Positions 43,962 through 56,493 are shown, counted from the first letter of the stretch. The stretch: DNA of 64,000 nucleotides from Effrenium voratum (GCA_963377175.1 CAUJNA010003243.1:285001-349000), one strand, 5' to 3'. Notes: generated from the sequence alone by a model not told the origin. Program-made: numbers and translations.

Positions 43962-46380
43962 TCACTGAGAGCTATTGCACATTCGAATTCGGATAAGCAC
44001 AGTGTCACTGGCTATCAAGGCCTGAGCACAAGTCCAATCCAAGCAGTTGGCTTTCTCAGCACTCAAACCGCATTGAACACAATCCGGCCTGTGAGGACTT
44101 GTCCATGGAGTGCATGCGAGACCCGCGGTTTGGCCGCGGCACGTTCAGAAAGCGACTTGCGTCGCCAACCAGCCCTGGGATCTCACTGTCCGGCTCATCT
44201 GCGTCCTCGCTCAAACACTGAAGAAGGCCGCCAAATGATACCACATGTCACAGGCTGTCCCGACTGAGTGGCTCAGCGTTCTCATTTCACAGTCCTGCAA
44301 GATCAAATGGGGCCGCGGAATGATATCTACCTCACTGCCCTCGTCAACTGACGAGAAGGTGTGGAAGCTTGGGCTCGGCTTCGACGGTGACAATGAGTGG
44401 GAGGAGGAGTCCTTGTTTGTTGCAGCTCGCGGAAAAAAATAATCCGCCTAAACCCGGAATGCTCCAATTTCCACACCCATGACTTGGGTGCTGTAGATCC
44501 CCCAGCAAAAAGTTTAACTTTTTTTTTGGGGGGGGGGTTAGTGGAAAACCCCTTGATTGCCCAAAAAGCTAAAGTCTAAAGATCCAACCCAGTAGCAGTC
44601 AAGATATAGGCCCAGAGTGCTGACACAACTTGTGCAGTTCCTATGCACCTTGCAGGGTTTGCACATGCCGTTGTGCCATGCTGGGCCTAGCCAAAGCAAT
44701 GGTGACATGCATGCAGGCCTCATACTACAGTCAGACAAGAGTGTATGCTTCTTGGCTGCTTTGAAAAGACACTGTCGGGTCAGCCGCGGATCGAATTGTC
44801 AAGCTCGTGTTATGTGGCAGGCGCGGGACGGTCAATTGTCACACCCCGTACCACTGTATCACACGCTTCCCGGATCCAAAATTGACCGCCCGTAGGTCTC
44901 TCTTCTCGAGAAAGGGTTGCAAGCTGTAATCGCGCTGATCGCCAGTGGACTTCGGAGAAAACAATGGATGCCGGACAAATGGCCGATCACGAGCGAAACA
45001 ATGATGGCGGCCTGCCATCGTCAAACCTATTGCCCATATAGCCGCCTACTCGCTGACCCCCGCCCTGGGAGTCGCCAACGCGGATGAACAACCAGATTCC
45101 ACAAATCCACGGACTGAACTTTGGTTCCGCTGTTGTTCCCTCGCAAATCTCCAAACGAACACTGGGTTCTCCTGGCTAGAAAGTAGATGGCGCAATCCAA
45201 TGTATGGTTCAGACCCGCTTGGCACAGGAGCCCGAAAAAAACGGCCGTCTGCATGGCACACTGCGATCGATACTTAAGGAACCGTGCCATAGATTGGCCA
45301 ATGTGTGACCTAAACCTAAACCTAAACGTCAAACACAAGGCTTACGTAGAGGAACAACCAAGCCGGGATAGGGCAAGAATAGATGGCAAAACTTACTTGG
45401 GAAAACAGGTCTTGCCAGCAATTGTGCCATATGTTTATAGCATTGGTATTTTCCAGTTCCCGGACTGTTGCAATGTTTCGGGGCGTCGTGTGCCTGTTTA
45501 AACTGCCCATTTTATTTATTTGCCGTTCCCCCAACAGTTTCTACCAGAACGCAGAGCACAGCGCTACGCCACAAACCGTCGTTGAGCCTGACCGCTTTTC
45601 AGAATCGATTTTGCATCAGAAACAGTTGGCACAATTCACTTTTTTACCCCGTCCACTTTCCAACCAGAGTACGTTGCAAAGAAATCTGCAACGTAGGGGC
45701 ACATCCAACGTTTACTTAGTTTCAGCATGCATGAGGTACAGCTTCAGCACCCAGGCTCACATATGGGCACAGTACCCCAAAAACAAATGCCAAGTCTCCA
45801 AATGACTCCCCAGCTCCCTCAGCAGATCCAGATGCATTTCCATCATGCTCGGAACTTGGCCTTGCACAATGGAAGTTGAGGACAATGGCACTGATCGCCT
45901 CAGTCGCTTCTAGTGTGTGGCAATGCTCATGGGCCCAGGGCTAGGCCAAAGGAAAGGCAAACCAGGTGCAGCCACAGGCACTTCTTGACAGAGTGTCGTG
46001 TGGGCTTGACAGGCTCGCTCAGTCTTTGTACTGCATGCCGGTGCGGGGCAACCTGGGCAATACAATTTGATAACATGACTCCAATGACAATGAGCAAATC
46101 AAAATGCAAAATATACATCTGACATTGCCACGTGACGTCCTGCTGCAGAGCATTTAAGATCTGAGTCAGCAAGTGTTGTTGCCGCTCGTGAGTTTCTTCA
46201 ATCTTGAGGAGGATGGTATCGCCAATGTTCGTGGTTGATGCAATACAGATCAGATGCCATGCCCGCCGAAATGCCCTTTGCCATGAGTCGGGCGGCAACC
46301 AGGTGGAACCTCCAGCATAAGCCACTTGAACCAAGGGCCGCAGTGACATAACACATCTTAGGACAGCACCTGTTGACTAG
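43962..46380. other. mostly non-coding; one possible exon
   Basis: The only segment that stands out is a minus-strand frame at 45927-46349. It has a short amphipathic, coiled-coil-like stretch (IEETHERQQHLLTQIL) followed by a hydrophobic stretch (LHFDLLIVIGVML). Without splice evidence it remains a weak exon candidate. G-rich and T-rich runs near 44510-44540 may be a degraded MITE. Confidence 0.4.
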
Positions 46381-47570
46381 CAACATTGCGGCTTGAGACC
46401 GTTGAGGCAAGAGCTGATGGCATCGTCCGGCCCCTGGGGCCATGCCAAGCCACAGGGTTGATGCATGGGGTACGCAGTGTGAAACAAGATGCCACGTGCG
46501 GTCCGCAAGGGGGGCAGCGTGCCACTGGGGTTGCTGCGTCCGACATGCCAATCGCATCCAATCACCCAAGCGCGCGAGTGGCGGATGTTGCAGCAGGTTG
46601 GTATGCTCTTGGCTGTTGGGGGTCAAGGCGCTACTGCGCCTCAATCCAACCCCCACGCAGCAGTTTATCGATCGACCGCGCGAGCCCATGCCATGAGCCA
46701 CGAAGGCAACTCAACCCAGCCTATGTTTTCTTCTCGCACGCCTATTCATACGCCGGCGCAGCGCACGGGCGCGCCGCTATACGCTGCGTGGCCAGCGGGC
46801 GATGCGTTGCCTTTTCTGCGTGGCGCCAGCGGGGCAGTGCATGCATACGAAGGCGCCGCTGCACATGGGGAGCATCGTGAAACGCTGAGGCACGCAGCCT
46901 GGACTGGGACAGCAACGTCGCAGCCGGGTCAAGCAGTTGGCTATTGCGCCAGCCGGACCTGCACAACCAGGGTCCGGAGCTGGCTCGATATCAAGCCGCG
47001 TTACAACGTGTCACAGCACAGATGCAACACCCGCACCGCCAGCCCATCCTGACACACTTTTTTGAATGGATGTCGGGCGCACACCCTGGCCAGCCTGGCC
47101 AAGATTGGGCTGGCACCCCACATGGGCCGAAAAGAGGACGGGCGGGGTTTCAAAATGTACCCCCTTACCATGACAGCCACATGATGGCTCAACATCATGC
47201 AATGCACTCAATCAATACAAGCAGCAGGCGTGTGCAGGTGGAGGGTTGGCCACAAGCAAGCAAGCATGAGTCAACCCTCCCATCCTGACACCTTTTTCCA
47301 ATGGGTGCCGGGCCCACACAGCCAGCCACCCTGGCCAGCTGGCCAACAGCCCGCGAAAAGTGCACCCATGCATTGCAAAAGACCAAACCCTGCCAGGCGG
47401 TATTTTGCAAGCTCAGGGCCGCCAAGTTGCTTCCAGCAAGCCAGGTCCACGGCCACCTGCCCGCGAACTCAAAACTCAATCCTTACTTGCTTTCCCGGAC
47501 CAGCATGGTCTTTTGCACGCCACGCACGCAGCCTCAGGCACCGCCACAGCGGAAGTCGTGTCTGCCTTTG
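46381..47570. other. repeat-bearing spacer before the LINE stack
   Basis: No gene recognised. It holds two similar segments about 230 bp apart (about 47044-47105 and 47278-47345), both reading CCATCCTGACAC, then a T-run, then GGGCACACCC-like sequence. It also holds the dispersed repeat at 47166-47270. Confidence 0.5.
47166..47270 (+). repeat. dispersed repeat, copy 1
   Basis: About 100 bp sharing GACAGCCACATGATGGCTCA, CACTCAAT...ACAAGCAGCAGGC and GGCCACAAGCAA with the reverse complement of 58147-58240. Possibly an untranslated part of a LINE family or a separate short element. Confidence 0.7.
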
Positions 47571-47900
47571 GTTTAGGTCGGCTGGTCGCTCTGCAAAAGC
47601 TGTCTGGCCGTGTCCGGGGCGTTGTCGGCGGCTGGTCGCTTGGACTTTGGCTCAGCAGCACCCCTCCCCCCCCCGCTTTTCTTGAGGCGTGCCGCCCGCA
47701 CCAGTTCGCCCTCTCCACACGGGCTGGGGCGGACTCGCTCGTCCATGCCCAGGCTTCGGCCGCCGAGCTTGGTCCTGAGGCTACAGTGTTTTGTGTGGAT
47801 GGGGTTGGTGCCTTTGACACCGTGTCACGGCGGGCCATGCACGATGCGCTCCGTTCCGGGGCTAACCGCTGTCTCCCGTTCGTCCGTTTGTTCTAGTTCG
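47571..47900 (+). pseudogene. LINE reverse-transcriptase fragment
   Basis: Reads GRLVALQKLSGRVRGVVGG, then after a frame change HQFALSTRAGADSLVHA and VDGVGAFDTVSRRAMHDAL. These are the N-terminal reverse-transcriptase blocks of the LINE family that fills the next 16 kb. It breaks off after LPFVRLF with stops, where the next, oppositely oriented LINE end begins. Truncated and frameshifted. Confidence 0.8.
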
Positions 47901-47934
47901 CGTAGCATGACAGCCATTTAAATTTTGTTTTAAT

Positions 47935-48700
47935 GTTCTTTTGTCACACGCCTTTTTGCATCAGCACGAGTCGAGCTCCCGAAACCCTGCCCAAGAGGGC
48001 CCCCAGGCACCACACTCAGGCTGATTTTTTGGAGGCCAGCGCCCTCACCTGCGCGGAGGGCCGTCGCCGTCACAGTTGGAATTGCCAGAGCCGAGGAGGC
48101 CAGCGTCACATCGCAACAAAGGGCCTTGCCGAGGCGAGTGGCGGCATACAGGACGAAGTCCAGACGCCGGCGATCGGTCGGCACTACGCGAGCCTCCGGG
48201 CCAGGGCTTCGCGCGCGACGTGAACCCAAGCCTGCTCGATGTGGGGGGCGCGGCGGGCAAGAAGACCGCTGCGAGGATACGCAGCAGCATGGTCGCTGAT
48301 CACATCAAGCACCGCCCCCACAACCAGGCACCCCGGCACCACTTGCCTGCGCTGAGCGCACGGGGCTGGCAAGCGCGCTGCCCTTCCCAGACTGGGCCTT
48401 TCAGCAGCCGCTCTGCCCCAAGCTGACCGTCCTGTATGGCCACTTGCGAACCCCCTTGTTGCATCTGCGCCGTCTTTTTAAAGGGCGACCCTCCCACTTC
48501 AAGCGCCTTCGCACGCGTGTGTTCCTTGGTGCCGCGGGGGCTGCTGCAAGCGAACGCCAGGCGTGTCGACAGCTACTTGCGGCCCGGGTGGCTATGGGCG
48601 GTCATCCCTTGGGGCTCTCGGCACACTGGCGCAGCCATGCGCTCCAACGGCCCTCCGCGAGCGCGCAGCAATGCTGTGCGAGGGCACGCCGGGCGATGAT
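47935..48700 (-). pseudogene. LINE 3' end (endonuclease-like C-terminus), truncated
   Basis: On the minus strand, frames in pieces carry the family's Cys/His knuckle relic (LDVISDHAAAYPRSGLL) and the endonuclease-like block DRRRLDFVLYAATRLGKALC. The 3' terminus near 47935 has the family's GCAAAAAGGCGTG tail signature. 5'-truncated, several frameshifts. Confidence 0.75.
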
Positions 48701-48704
48701 TTTT

Positions 48705-50345
48705 TTCTCGCACCTTTTTGCGTCTGCCCAAGCGGTGAAACCCGTGCTTAAGGGGGAGTCCCGGGCACTAGGACGGGGTGGCGTGGGCCGGCACTAAGGA
48801 GAGGCGGGGGCGCCAAGAACCGTCACCGAAGACGGGTGACGAGGGGCGGCGGGCAAGCCAAGTCGGCGAGGAGCTTGAGGTCGGGCCCAGCACCGCCAAA
48901 GCCAGACCGGCCAGCGCTGACACGACCCTCGAGGAGAGACTCGGCGAAGGACAGCTGAGCCGCAAAGGACAGGAACGCCAACCAGCGAGCAACGAAGGCG
49001 GCAGCCGTGGCGGAGCGGAAGGGAAGAAAGACTTCACGCGCCCGAGCTCGAGCGAGGACGGACGAAGGACGCAGCTTCCTCGCTCCACCGGCCACCGACC
49101 TCAAGGGCGAGGGCGCCGCCCCACAGCGGGAGACCGTTTGCGACGACTTCCAACCGGCGGTCGTCGAGGCGATCGACGGCCAGGTTGAGGTCAGCCAGGC
49201 GGGTGTTGGAAGTCACCCGTGCCCCAGCTCAAGGCCGCACCCACGGCTCCGCAGAACCCTGGACGTTGAACACGCTGCACGATGGTCGCCACGAGGATCC
49301 AAACGGCGATGGCATCGACATGTGTTCTGAGTGACAGGGAGTGGGAGACGGAGGCGACGGAGCAAGACCGTCCGGAACAAGTGTGAAGGGGCGGCAAGCC
49401 CGGCGACCGTCGGGAGGGCCGTAGGGACCCTGCTGGCGAAAGGGCCTTGCTGGGACTCCAGCAGGGCAGGGGCTGCAGGGCCGAGGCCGGCGGACAAGCC
49501 CTGGAAAACTTGGTCCTCAACGGCAGCGGTCGCTTGCCGCTGCCAGCCACGGGCGGGGTCGCCCGTGACGAACAGACCGTCGGCGGGCGCCAGTGTGGGC
49601 CAGACAGGCTGACCGCAAGCATGGCACGGAAGCTGCCAAAGAGCCGAAGCCCGACAACACCTGCTGCAACAACTCGGGGGCTTGCCGTTGGAGCACCGGC
49701 AAGCTGTCAGCCCACGAAGCCCAGTATGCGGCGGGCGCGACCGCCACGGCCGACCGGAGCCCGAGACACAACAACAAAAGCCACGAAGCCTGAACATCTT
49801 CCAAGCCCAGAAGCCGCGTGAGCAGGACACCGTGACTGTCCGCCAAGGTGCGGAGCCGCCGCAACGAAAGGGGCCGACCCCAGGCACGCCGAGCACAAGA
49901 AGGCCTTGCTGGGAAGGGGCCAAGGACCGCGAACCAACAAAAACGGGATCAGCACTGGAGGCCAACTCTGACACGCCAGGTGGCAGACCCTGGTTTTGCC
50001 GGCATTGGGACGGATGTGCGCGTGTCGCCACGAAGCGTCCGAGAGCATGTCGGACGGGCAATCACGCACACATCATCGAAAAAAGCCAGAAGCAACTCAC
50101 TGGGCGCCAGCCGGGCCTGAACCTCCGCCAACGCAGCTCGCCGGCCCAAAGAAAATAAGGCGGGCGTGAGCGGGTCGCCTTGCTCTCCGCCCTCGGCTTG
50201 GGTGACGGCGTGTGGTTGACAAGCCGCATCGTGCCACACGAACTCCGAAGGCCAAGCGTAAAACTTCCGCACAAAAGGAAGGCAGCGATTGGCTCTGGGC
50301 ACGGCCTGGAGGGCCTCCAACATGGCTTTCCGAGAAACGATATTT
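48705..50345 (-). pseudogene. LINE fragment: RT palm to 3' end
   Basis: In minus order it has SRKAMLEAL, EGGEQGDPLTPAL and LLAFFDDVCV (the catalytic Asp-Asp of the reverse transcriptase). Next comes a Cys/His knuckle CRCHRRLDPRGDHRAAC, then DDRRLEVVANGLPLWGGA (restriction-like endonuclease block). The tail near 48705-48720 is GCAAAAAGGTGCGAG plus a short A-run. Frames are interrupted. The upstream end is cut at the VDG...DxVSR motif, exactly where the next LINE's 3' end sits, so that LINE inserted into this one. Confidence 0.8.
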
Positions 50346-53300
50346 TTTCCGTCCAGCGGCAGTGAGACCCAGGGAACCCTCAACCCCCCCCCACCCGAAA
50401 CGGCCGCCGAGAAAGGAGAACGAAGCGCGCGCGCGCGCGCGCGCGCGCCGAACTAGAAGGCTGGGCCCGGACGGGCCAGCCAAAGCAAGGACATCGGCGA
50501 GGTCGGGCTCTCCTTGCGCAGCCGGCCGCGCGGGGGAAAGCCAACGTCCTCCGAGCAGAGTGGAAGCGAGGGCGCGCTGCAAGGCGGCGCTGAGCAGTGC
50601 CCACCACCTGCGGCGCCAACCCGCCTCGGCCGCGCGGCGGACGGCTGGAGGCGCGCGGAGTGCCCGGAGACGCACCAAGCGATCAACTAAGCCGCACGCC
50701 TCGGGGCCCCACCGCCCGCCCGTTTCACAAGCAAGAACGACCAGCCGCTGCGGGCCAGGCCGGCAAAGCTCCGGGTACCGCGCCTCCTTGCGGCGCCGCG
50801 CTACCGCAATGGCTGCGCCGTCCTCCTCGGCCGCGCGTGGCTGCGGTCGGCCGTCGCGACGGAGCGGAGCAACGAGCGTGGCGTCGCAGCACAGCGCTTC
50901 GCCCAAGCGCGTGGCGCCGTAAAGAACAAGATCCAGGCGGCGCCTGTCCTGCGCACTGACGCCTGGCGCAGAAGTGCTGGCCAACCACTGCTGAGGGACA
51001 ACCCTGCCCTCGGGTCCCAGACCTTCACGCGCGACGTGGACCCACGCTTGTTCAAGCAAGGGGGCGCGGCGGGCCAACAGTCCGCTGCATGGTCGCCCAA
51101 GACATCGAGCGCGGCGCCGCACCCCGGGAACCCATCGCCTCCGCAATACCGGTGCGTGAGGGGCAGCGCGAGGCGCAGGCGCCTGCGCAAGGCGACGTGC
51201 ATGTGCGCCGGGGGCAGCGTGGTGCCCGGGTGAGTCGGCACAGCCGCAAGCCAAACCCCCGCATGCGGGCCAGACTGCGAGGGGAGACAAGCGCGGTCGC
51301 TCGGCCGCATGTGTGGCAGAAGCTCGGTCTCGCGAAAATGGGAGTTGAGTGCGCGAGACGCGAGAAGCTGCCAACCATGCGGCCAATCGCCTGCTTCACT
51401 GTCATCCGCTACAGCGGGAGGGGCCGCGCGCGCAAGGACGCCGGAGCAGGTCGCCAGCGACGGCCGCCTCGCGAAGGCAAGGGGCGGCAGCTTCGTCGTC
51501 TCCCTCGCGCGCTGGAAGAAAAGCAAGGCGGCGGGCCTCCGGCCAAGCGGCGCCGCGCTCGCCGAGGAGCGCTTGCAGTGTGCCCCAGACCGCATGGTCA
51601 TGTGCTTCCGCGTACGCTGCCGAAAGGGAAGGCGGCACGGTGCGGAGCAAGTGTTGCGCCCGAGGCGCGGCGCAAAAGAGGAGCAGCAGCCAGGCACACT
51701 GCAAGTCAGGCAGCTGTGGCAGCTCTGCCAGCAAGCCCTGCTCCTGCTCCAGGCGCTCCCTCGCGCACGCGGCAACGTACTCCGTACCGCCGATGGGCGT
51801 GCCGAGGGCAACAAACCCACGCTCGGGCAACGGTTTGTCGCCACGCCACGCCTCAGGGCCGAGCTCCGAAATGCCCGGCGGAGCGGCGCCCCCGGCGCGA
51901 TTGTAGACGCGCGTTTTGCCTAGGTTGGCGGCAACCCCGGCAAGTTCCTCTACGGCAGAAGAAACCGCTTCGAGTGCGGCGCGCGCGCGATTGGGCACGG
52001 TGACGATATACAAGTCGTCCAAGAAAGCAGCAGCCATCGCCCTGTGGGATGCGGTGGCAGGCGCCGGCACCGTCCCACCACAAGTACACCGATTGCCGCG
52101 CATAGAAGGCGCGGACAAAGGGTACAAGCGAAGGCGTCACTTCCGCGAGTTTGTCGAGGAAAGCAGCCCGGGACACCGAGTCATAAGCGCAGCGCCCGTC
52201 AAGAGACACGACGGTGGCTGCGGGGTCGAGCTCGGTGGCAGCGCGAAGCAAAGCGGCCAGGCAATCCGTCCCAGCTCGCGCTTGCAGCGCGAACTGGTAC
52301 GGCCTGGTGGCCTCATCGAAGCGGCGCGCACAGCGCCGGGCGAGCGTGCGGGCGACCAGGCGACGAAAGGTGTTGCCAGTTGCAATGCCCCTCACTCCGC
52401 CGCTGGGCTTCTGCAACGCCGTGAGGCGAGCTAGGGCGAGCGCTGCGAGTATGGGCTCTGGGACATCCGCGTTGGCTAGCTTCGTTGCCGCCTGGGCAAA
52501 CAGCGCAAGCGTGGCCTCATCGGCCAGCAGGATTTTGTAGTGGTCAACCGTGGCGCCGGACAGGCCCGCCGCCGTGCCCTTTTTGGCCGTGCGGAGGGCG
52601 TCCGCTACGGCGGCGGCATCGAGCCGGATAGCGGCCGCCGGCAGAGAGGGCGGCGGCGGAAGCGGCCTTCGAGGCTGTGGCGGGCGGCGGTCCGGGTCGG
52701 ACAAGGCGGCCAGGGTTGCTTCATCGCCCGGGGCCAGCGAGGCTGAAGTGAGCGTCCGCCGCGCGCGGAACAAGTCGCCCTGCCGGACCTGGGCGCACGC
52801 ACGCGCACGCAGCTGCGCCGTGCGCACGCCAGGTTGAAGGGCGCGCGCTCGGTCCAGCAGCGCCTCCCAGCGGCCGGCGTAGTCCGAGATGCGGCTGGAA
52901 GCCTCGCCCTCGCTTGCGCCCGGCTCGGCGTCAACCTCCGCCCGCTGAGCAGCGGCGTGATCGAGGGCCCGCGCAACAGAGCTCAGGGTGCTGTCGGTGT
53001 CGTCCCCATGGGGACCCGCCGCGGCAGGACCAGGCCCCGGGGCAGTGCCATGCGTGCGGCGGGGACGGCGACGGCGTCGGCGAGGCGCAGCCGGGGCAAC
53101 GCCGTCTCGCCCGGCAGCGTCCGGTCGGTCCTGCGCCGGCGGCGCGTGTTCGGGCAGGTCGACTGGGACCGGCGAAGGCGTCGGCACACAATTGCCCCCA
53201 CTGCGGCCAGCCGCAAGCGTTTCGCTCGCGGCAAGGCCGCGCCGCTCGGCAGGCGCGCCAGGCGCGGCCACGGCAGGCGCTGGCGGGAGCCGGAACGAGT

Positions 53301-54650
53301 TGGCGTGGCGATCAATCGCCGAAGCAAACCGCAGCCCGCCAAACACCTGTAAGCAGGCCTCCTGCGCGCCGGGGCTATGATGTAGCCGTCCGCCCGCGAC
53401 AGAACGCGGGTGGCCCAAGGTGGACTTGCGCGCCAGACGGCAGCAGCGTCGCGGCTTGCTGCAGCTGCGTCGCCAAGACTGCAGCCCCATCAGCCGGCGA
53501 GGCTTCCAGGAAAGCGAGAAGGGCGGATGGGGGAGCAGGCGCTGCGGCAGACAGCTCCGCGCGCGCCGCCTCCCACCACAGCGCTGCCCGTCGGTCAGCC
53601 CTCCAATGGGAAAGGGAATGTGCGCACAACCTGCCGGCAGCTGCGTGTAGCAACGGCACGTACAGCCAAGAATTGGTGGCTCCCACGGCGCCCGGAGGAG
53701 GCCCCGCTCGCTGCCACGCGGTCTGCGCCAGCTCCGGCGGCTCGCCCACCGCAGCGCGGCTTTCAGGCTCCGAATCGGAGGCATGGACCGGCTCAGTCCG
53801 GAGCTGCGGCATGGGGACGTCCGCGGGCGGCTGCGGGCGCAGCAGGGCGACAGCTAACAGTGGAAGTGGCGTGAGCCGGCCAGCACCGGAAGTGACGTCA
53901 TGCTCCCACACCCGCAACGCAGTCGGGGCACGCTGCGCCCGCCCCCGCTGGCACACGCACCTCCTCCCAATAAGTGGCACGCGCGCACCGCGGGCACACC
54001 CATGCGCCTTGCCAAGCGGCTACGCCGCTCTCATGGCGCCGAGGGATTGGCGACCAAGGCGCGGCGCGGTGCGCAAGTTTTGCCAGGGGCCCGCGCGCAC
54101 GGCTGCCAACCTCCGGCAGCAGTTAACAACGACATGCGCCGGCGCCTGCGGTTCCGGGGCGTCCTGGCCAGTGAAGGTGCGGATCGCGTAGTCCGCGACG
54201 CTGGCCTGGTCGGTGCGCCGGTCCGCCTCGCGGCACCAAGCTGTCAGCTGGTCGTCATGTTCCGGGGCCCACCCGCCAGCTACGCACACAGGGCATGCCC
54301 CGTGATGGCACAAAGGACAGGCAACATCGCTGGGGCGGCGCGCTTGGACGCGGAGCTGCGCCAGACAGCCAAGATGGAGGACGTGCCGCGGGCAAACTGG
54401 CAGGGGCACCGGGCGCAGCGTGATGGCCGTCCGGGCGGAGGGGCTCTAGGCAGACGCAGCAATCGTCTGGTTCCGAGCGCGGATGCGAATCGTCCGACGG
54501 CAAAAGAACGTGAGGCGGTGTGACCGCGGCGGGCTGCGAGGGCGCAGTGGCCCCGTCAAGCAAAGCTTCCTCCGGGCTCTCCCGCGCCGCCGAGAGGGGG
54601 TTGCGCTGCGCGAGCGCCCGGACATGAAGCAGTGGGGAACCACGCAAGCA
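50346..54650 (-). pseudogene. nearly full-length LINE with RING-like N-terminus, RT and endonuclease
   Basis: In minus order: a RING-type cluster split by a frameshift (CCVCLEPLRPDGHH, then CPRHVLHLGCLAQL and CPLCH, about 54510-54290). Next is a Pro/Arg-rich region (about 53400-52900), then the reverse transcriptase (LTALQKPSGGVRGIATG, VSLDGRCAYDSVSR, HRIPQGD, then in another frame AAAFLDDLYIV). The Cys/His knuckle CGAALDVLGDHAADC follows, then RRRLDLVLYGATRLGEALC and YPELCRPGPQRLVVLACETG, and a (GC)n tract with an A-rich terminus. Sequence between the QGD and FLDD motifs is missing, and there are several frameshifts. The plan matches LINEs with a C-terminal restriction-like endonuclease. Confidence 0.85.
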
Positions 54651-54979
54651 ACGCCGGTTGCGCTGTGAGTCGCGACTATAGCGCCGACGCAGGCGTAAAC
54701 GGCAGCCCCCGACTCTGCTCAGCCAAGCCGCCCGGGTTGCTCTTTTGATCTCGCAACGTCCGGAAAAAGGGACCGAAGCTCAACCAGCGGGAAAAGGAAA
54801 CTAGTTGAGACTGCAAGTGCCAGTTGGGGGCCGGTGGGTGAAAGCTAGGGAGACGCTCTTCTAGCCTCATGGTAAAGCGCAGCCTCAGTTGCGAGCCGGA
54901 GGAAGGCTGGGAAACACAGAGGGCTGCCTGCCGAACAGTGAGCCTACCCGAAAAGAGGCGGGCAGAAATCAAGACACCG

Positions 54980-55320
54980 CCAATGCTGCTACCGCGAACC
55001 AGGAGCCGAGGCGGCTAACCGGAGCGGCACCGAAGCTAGAAGTTGAGGGCCGGGCGACTGCAGCACACCTGAGAAAAGCGACAAAGTGTGTTTGCTGCGC
55101 GCTGCCACAAAGCAGGCCAGGCAGCGAGCAGGCCCCGAGGTGCCAGCGGGTATCCGAATTTGCCAACCTGCCGAAAACCACGAGCCGAGCTGAACTAGCC
55201 GGCGGCGAGGCGAGAAACTGAGGCCCGGGCGGTCGCGGCACACCTGAGGGCAAACAACGTCTGCTTGCTATTGTCTGCCACGCGCCGAAATAGGCTAGGC
55301 AGCGAGCAAGCCCGCGTTCA
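54980..55320. repeat. tandem about 180-bp monomers, probably a LINE 5' untranslated region
   Basis: Two diverged head-to-tail units, about 54985-55160 and 55165-55320. They share AACCAxGAGCCGAG, GCACACCTGAG, CTGCCAC...GGC-AGGCAGCGAGCA and similar blocks. Tandem promoter monomers are known in the 5' regions of some LINEs; here that role is inferred from position between LINE copies. Confidence 0.55.
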
Positions 55321-56493
55321 CAGGGGCGGTCGAAGGCGCGGCCGCCAGGGCGGGAGGCACCTAGGAACCGGCGCGGTAAGAGACACCCGCCTGTCGAACG
55401 GCCGAAACTTGGCCCAGGGCGCGCCGAATGGAGACGGCCGGGAAGCGGCGGAACCACCCAGGGCGGCAAAAGGCGAGGGGGGGGCGGGAGCGGCAGCCCC
55501 GGCCCCCACAAAAGGCGAAGCCCCGAATGCGGCACCGAGGAACGGAGGGGAGGCCAGGGGCACCCGGGCCTGCGACGACGCGAGCGGCGCCGAGGTGGCG
55601 ACGGGGGGAGCCGTCGCCAAGGCGCAGTCCGCAGTCGGCTGGGGGGCACGGGCGCACGAGCGCGCCGGGGCGGGGGCGCCGAGGTGGCGGAGGGCGTAGC
55701 CGCAGCAGGCCCGAACGCAGGCCGCGGCAGGCAGCAAGCGCGGGGGCCTGGCGGCTGGTGCGGATGCAGGCGCCGGGGCCGGCGCCGAGAAGGCCGTCAG
55801 GGGCCGGCCGGGAGCACGGGCTGCAGCGCGGGCCTGCCGCGCCCTCACTGCTCGGCCGCCACGCGGGCGTACGCGCCGGCGGGGGGGAGGGCAAGCAGGG
55901 CGCACCCGCGAGCAGGCGCTTCGCGCTGGGCCTGCGCTGCGGCTCCGTGAGCGTGAGGAGGACGACCCCGAGGAGTAGGACGAAGAGGCCAGGGCGGCGG
56001 CGATCGGCGACACCGCGCGGTACCGCCAGCGGTCCTCCGAGCCGGACTCCGAGACAGGCGCCGGCGCGGCCTCACTCGCAGGTGAGAAAACGCCGAAAGC
56101 CGCCAAGGCCTCCAGCGGCACGATCAGGAAGCCCTGCTCCGAGTATCGCGCTGCGCCAACCTCGACGTCCCCTACGCGGAGAACCCCGCGTTCCATGCGC
56201 GTCGGCCCGAGCCAACAGGAAACCAACAACAAAGGGCAGCCAAAAACAACAACCAAGAACAAAGCCACACGTCCGGACTCACAGCGGAAACCGCCCGGCT
56301 CGTTCTTGACAAGGAGGCCGACCCCGAGCGGTTTTGCAAGGTCCTGGCCCGTGCCCAGATACCAGCTGTTGTTGTTCGTGCGCTCGGCCCTGGTCGTTTG
56401 ATTGCCCTGCGCAAGCCGTCTGGGCGTGTCCGGGGGATAGTCGTCAGTGATTTTTTCCGACGGCTTGTGGCTCGCACCCTCGCTCAGCAGCAT
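55318..56493 (-). CDS. Ala/Pro/Ser-rich ORF, doubtful
   Basis: A 391-codon GC-rich frame. Its first about 90 codons are antisense to a recognisable LINE fragment (56270-56490) and so are not genuine. From about residue 93 (MERGVLRVGDVEVGA) it could encode a disordered Ala/Pro/Ser/Arg-rich protein. That may be the N-terminal region of a LINE polyprotein, but GC bias alone can keep such frames open. No family recognised. Confidence 0.25.
   Translation of the reverse strand: MLLSEGASHKPSEKITDDYPPDTPRRLAQGNQTTRAERTNNNSWYLGTGQDLAKPLGVGLLVKNEPGGFRCESGRVALFLVVVFGCPLLLVSCWLGPTRMERGVLRVGDVEVGAARYSEQGFLIVPLEALAAFGVFSPASEAAPAPVSESGSEDRWRYRAVSPIAAALASSSYSSGSSSSRSRSRSAGPARSACSRVRPACPPPRRRVRPRGGRAVRARQARAAARAPGRPLTAFSAPAPAPASAPAARPPRLLPAAACVRACCGYALRHLGAPAPARSCARAPQPTADCALATAPPVATSAPLASSQARVPLASPPFLGAAFGASPFVGAGAAAPAPPSPFAALGGSAASRPSPFGAPWAKFRPFDRRVSLTAPVPRCLPPWRPRLRPPL

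Noticed and set aside
44500..44580. Third MITE copy
   Set aside because: Shares only G-runs and a short GTTAGTGGAAAACCCC-like block; ends not found.
45308..45330. Three CCTAAA units resembling telomere repeats
   Set aside because: Only three units, and they differ from the CCCTAAA type; a chance run.
50427..50453. (GC)n run as a Z-DNA regulatory element
   Set aside because: It is the low-complexity tail region shared by these LINE 3' ends.
52914..54191. A 425-codon plus-strand frame
   Set aside because: Antisense to the recognisable LINE on the minus strand; GC-rich codon bias keeps the opposite strand open.
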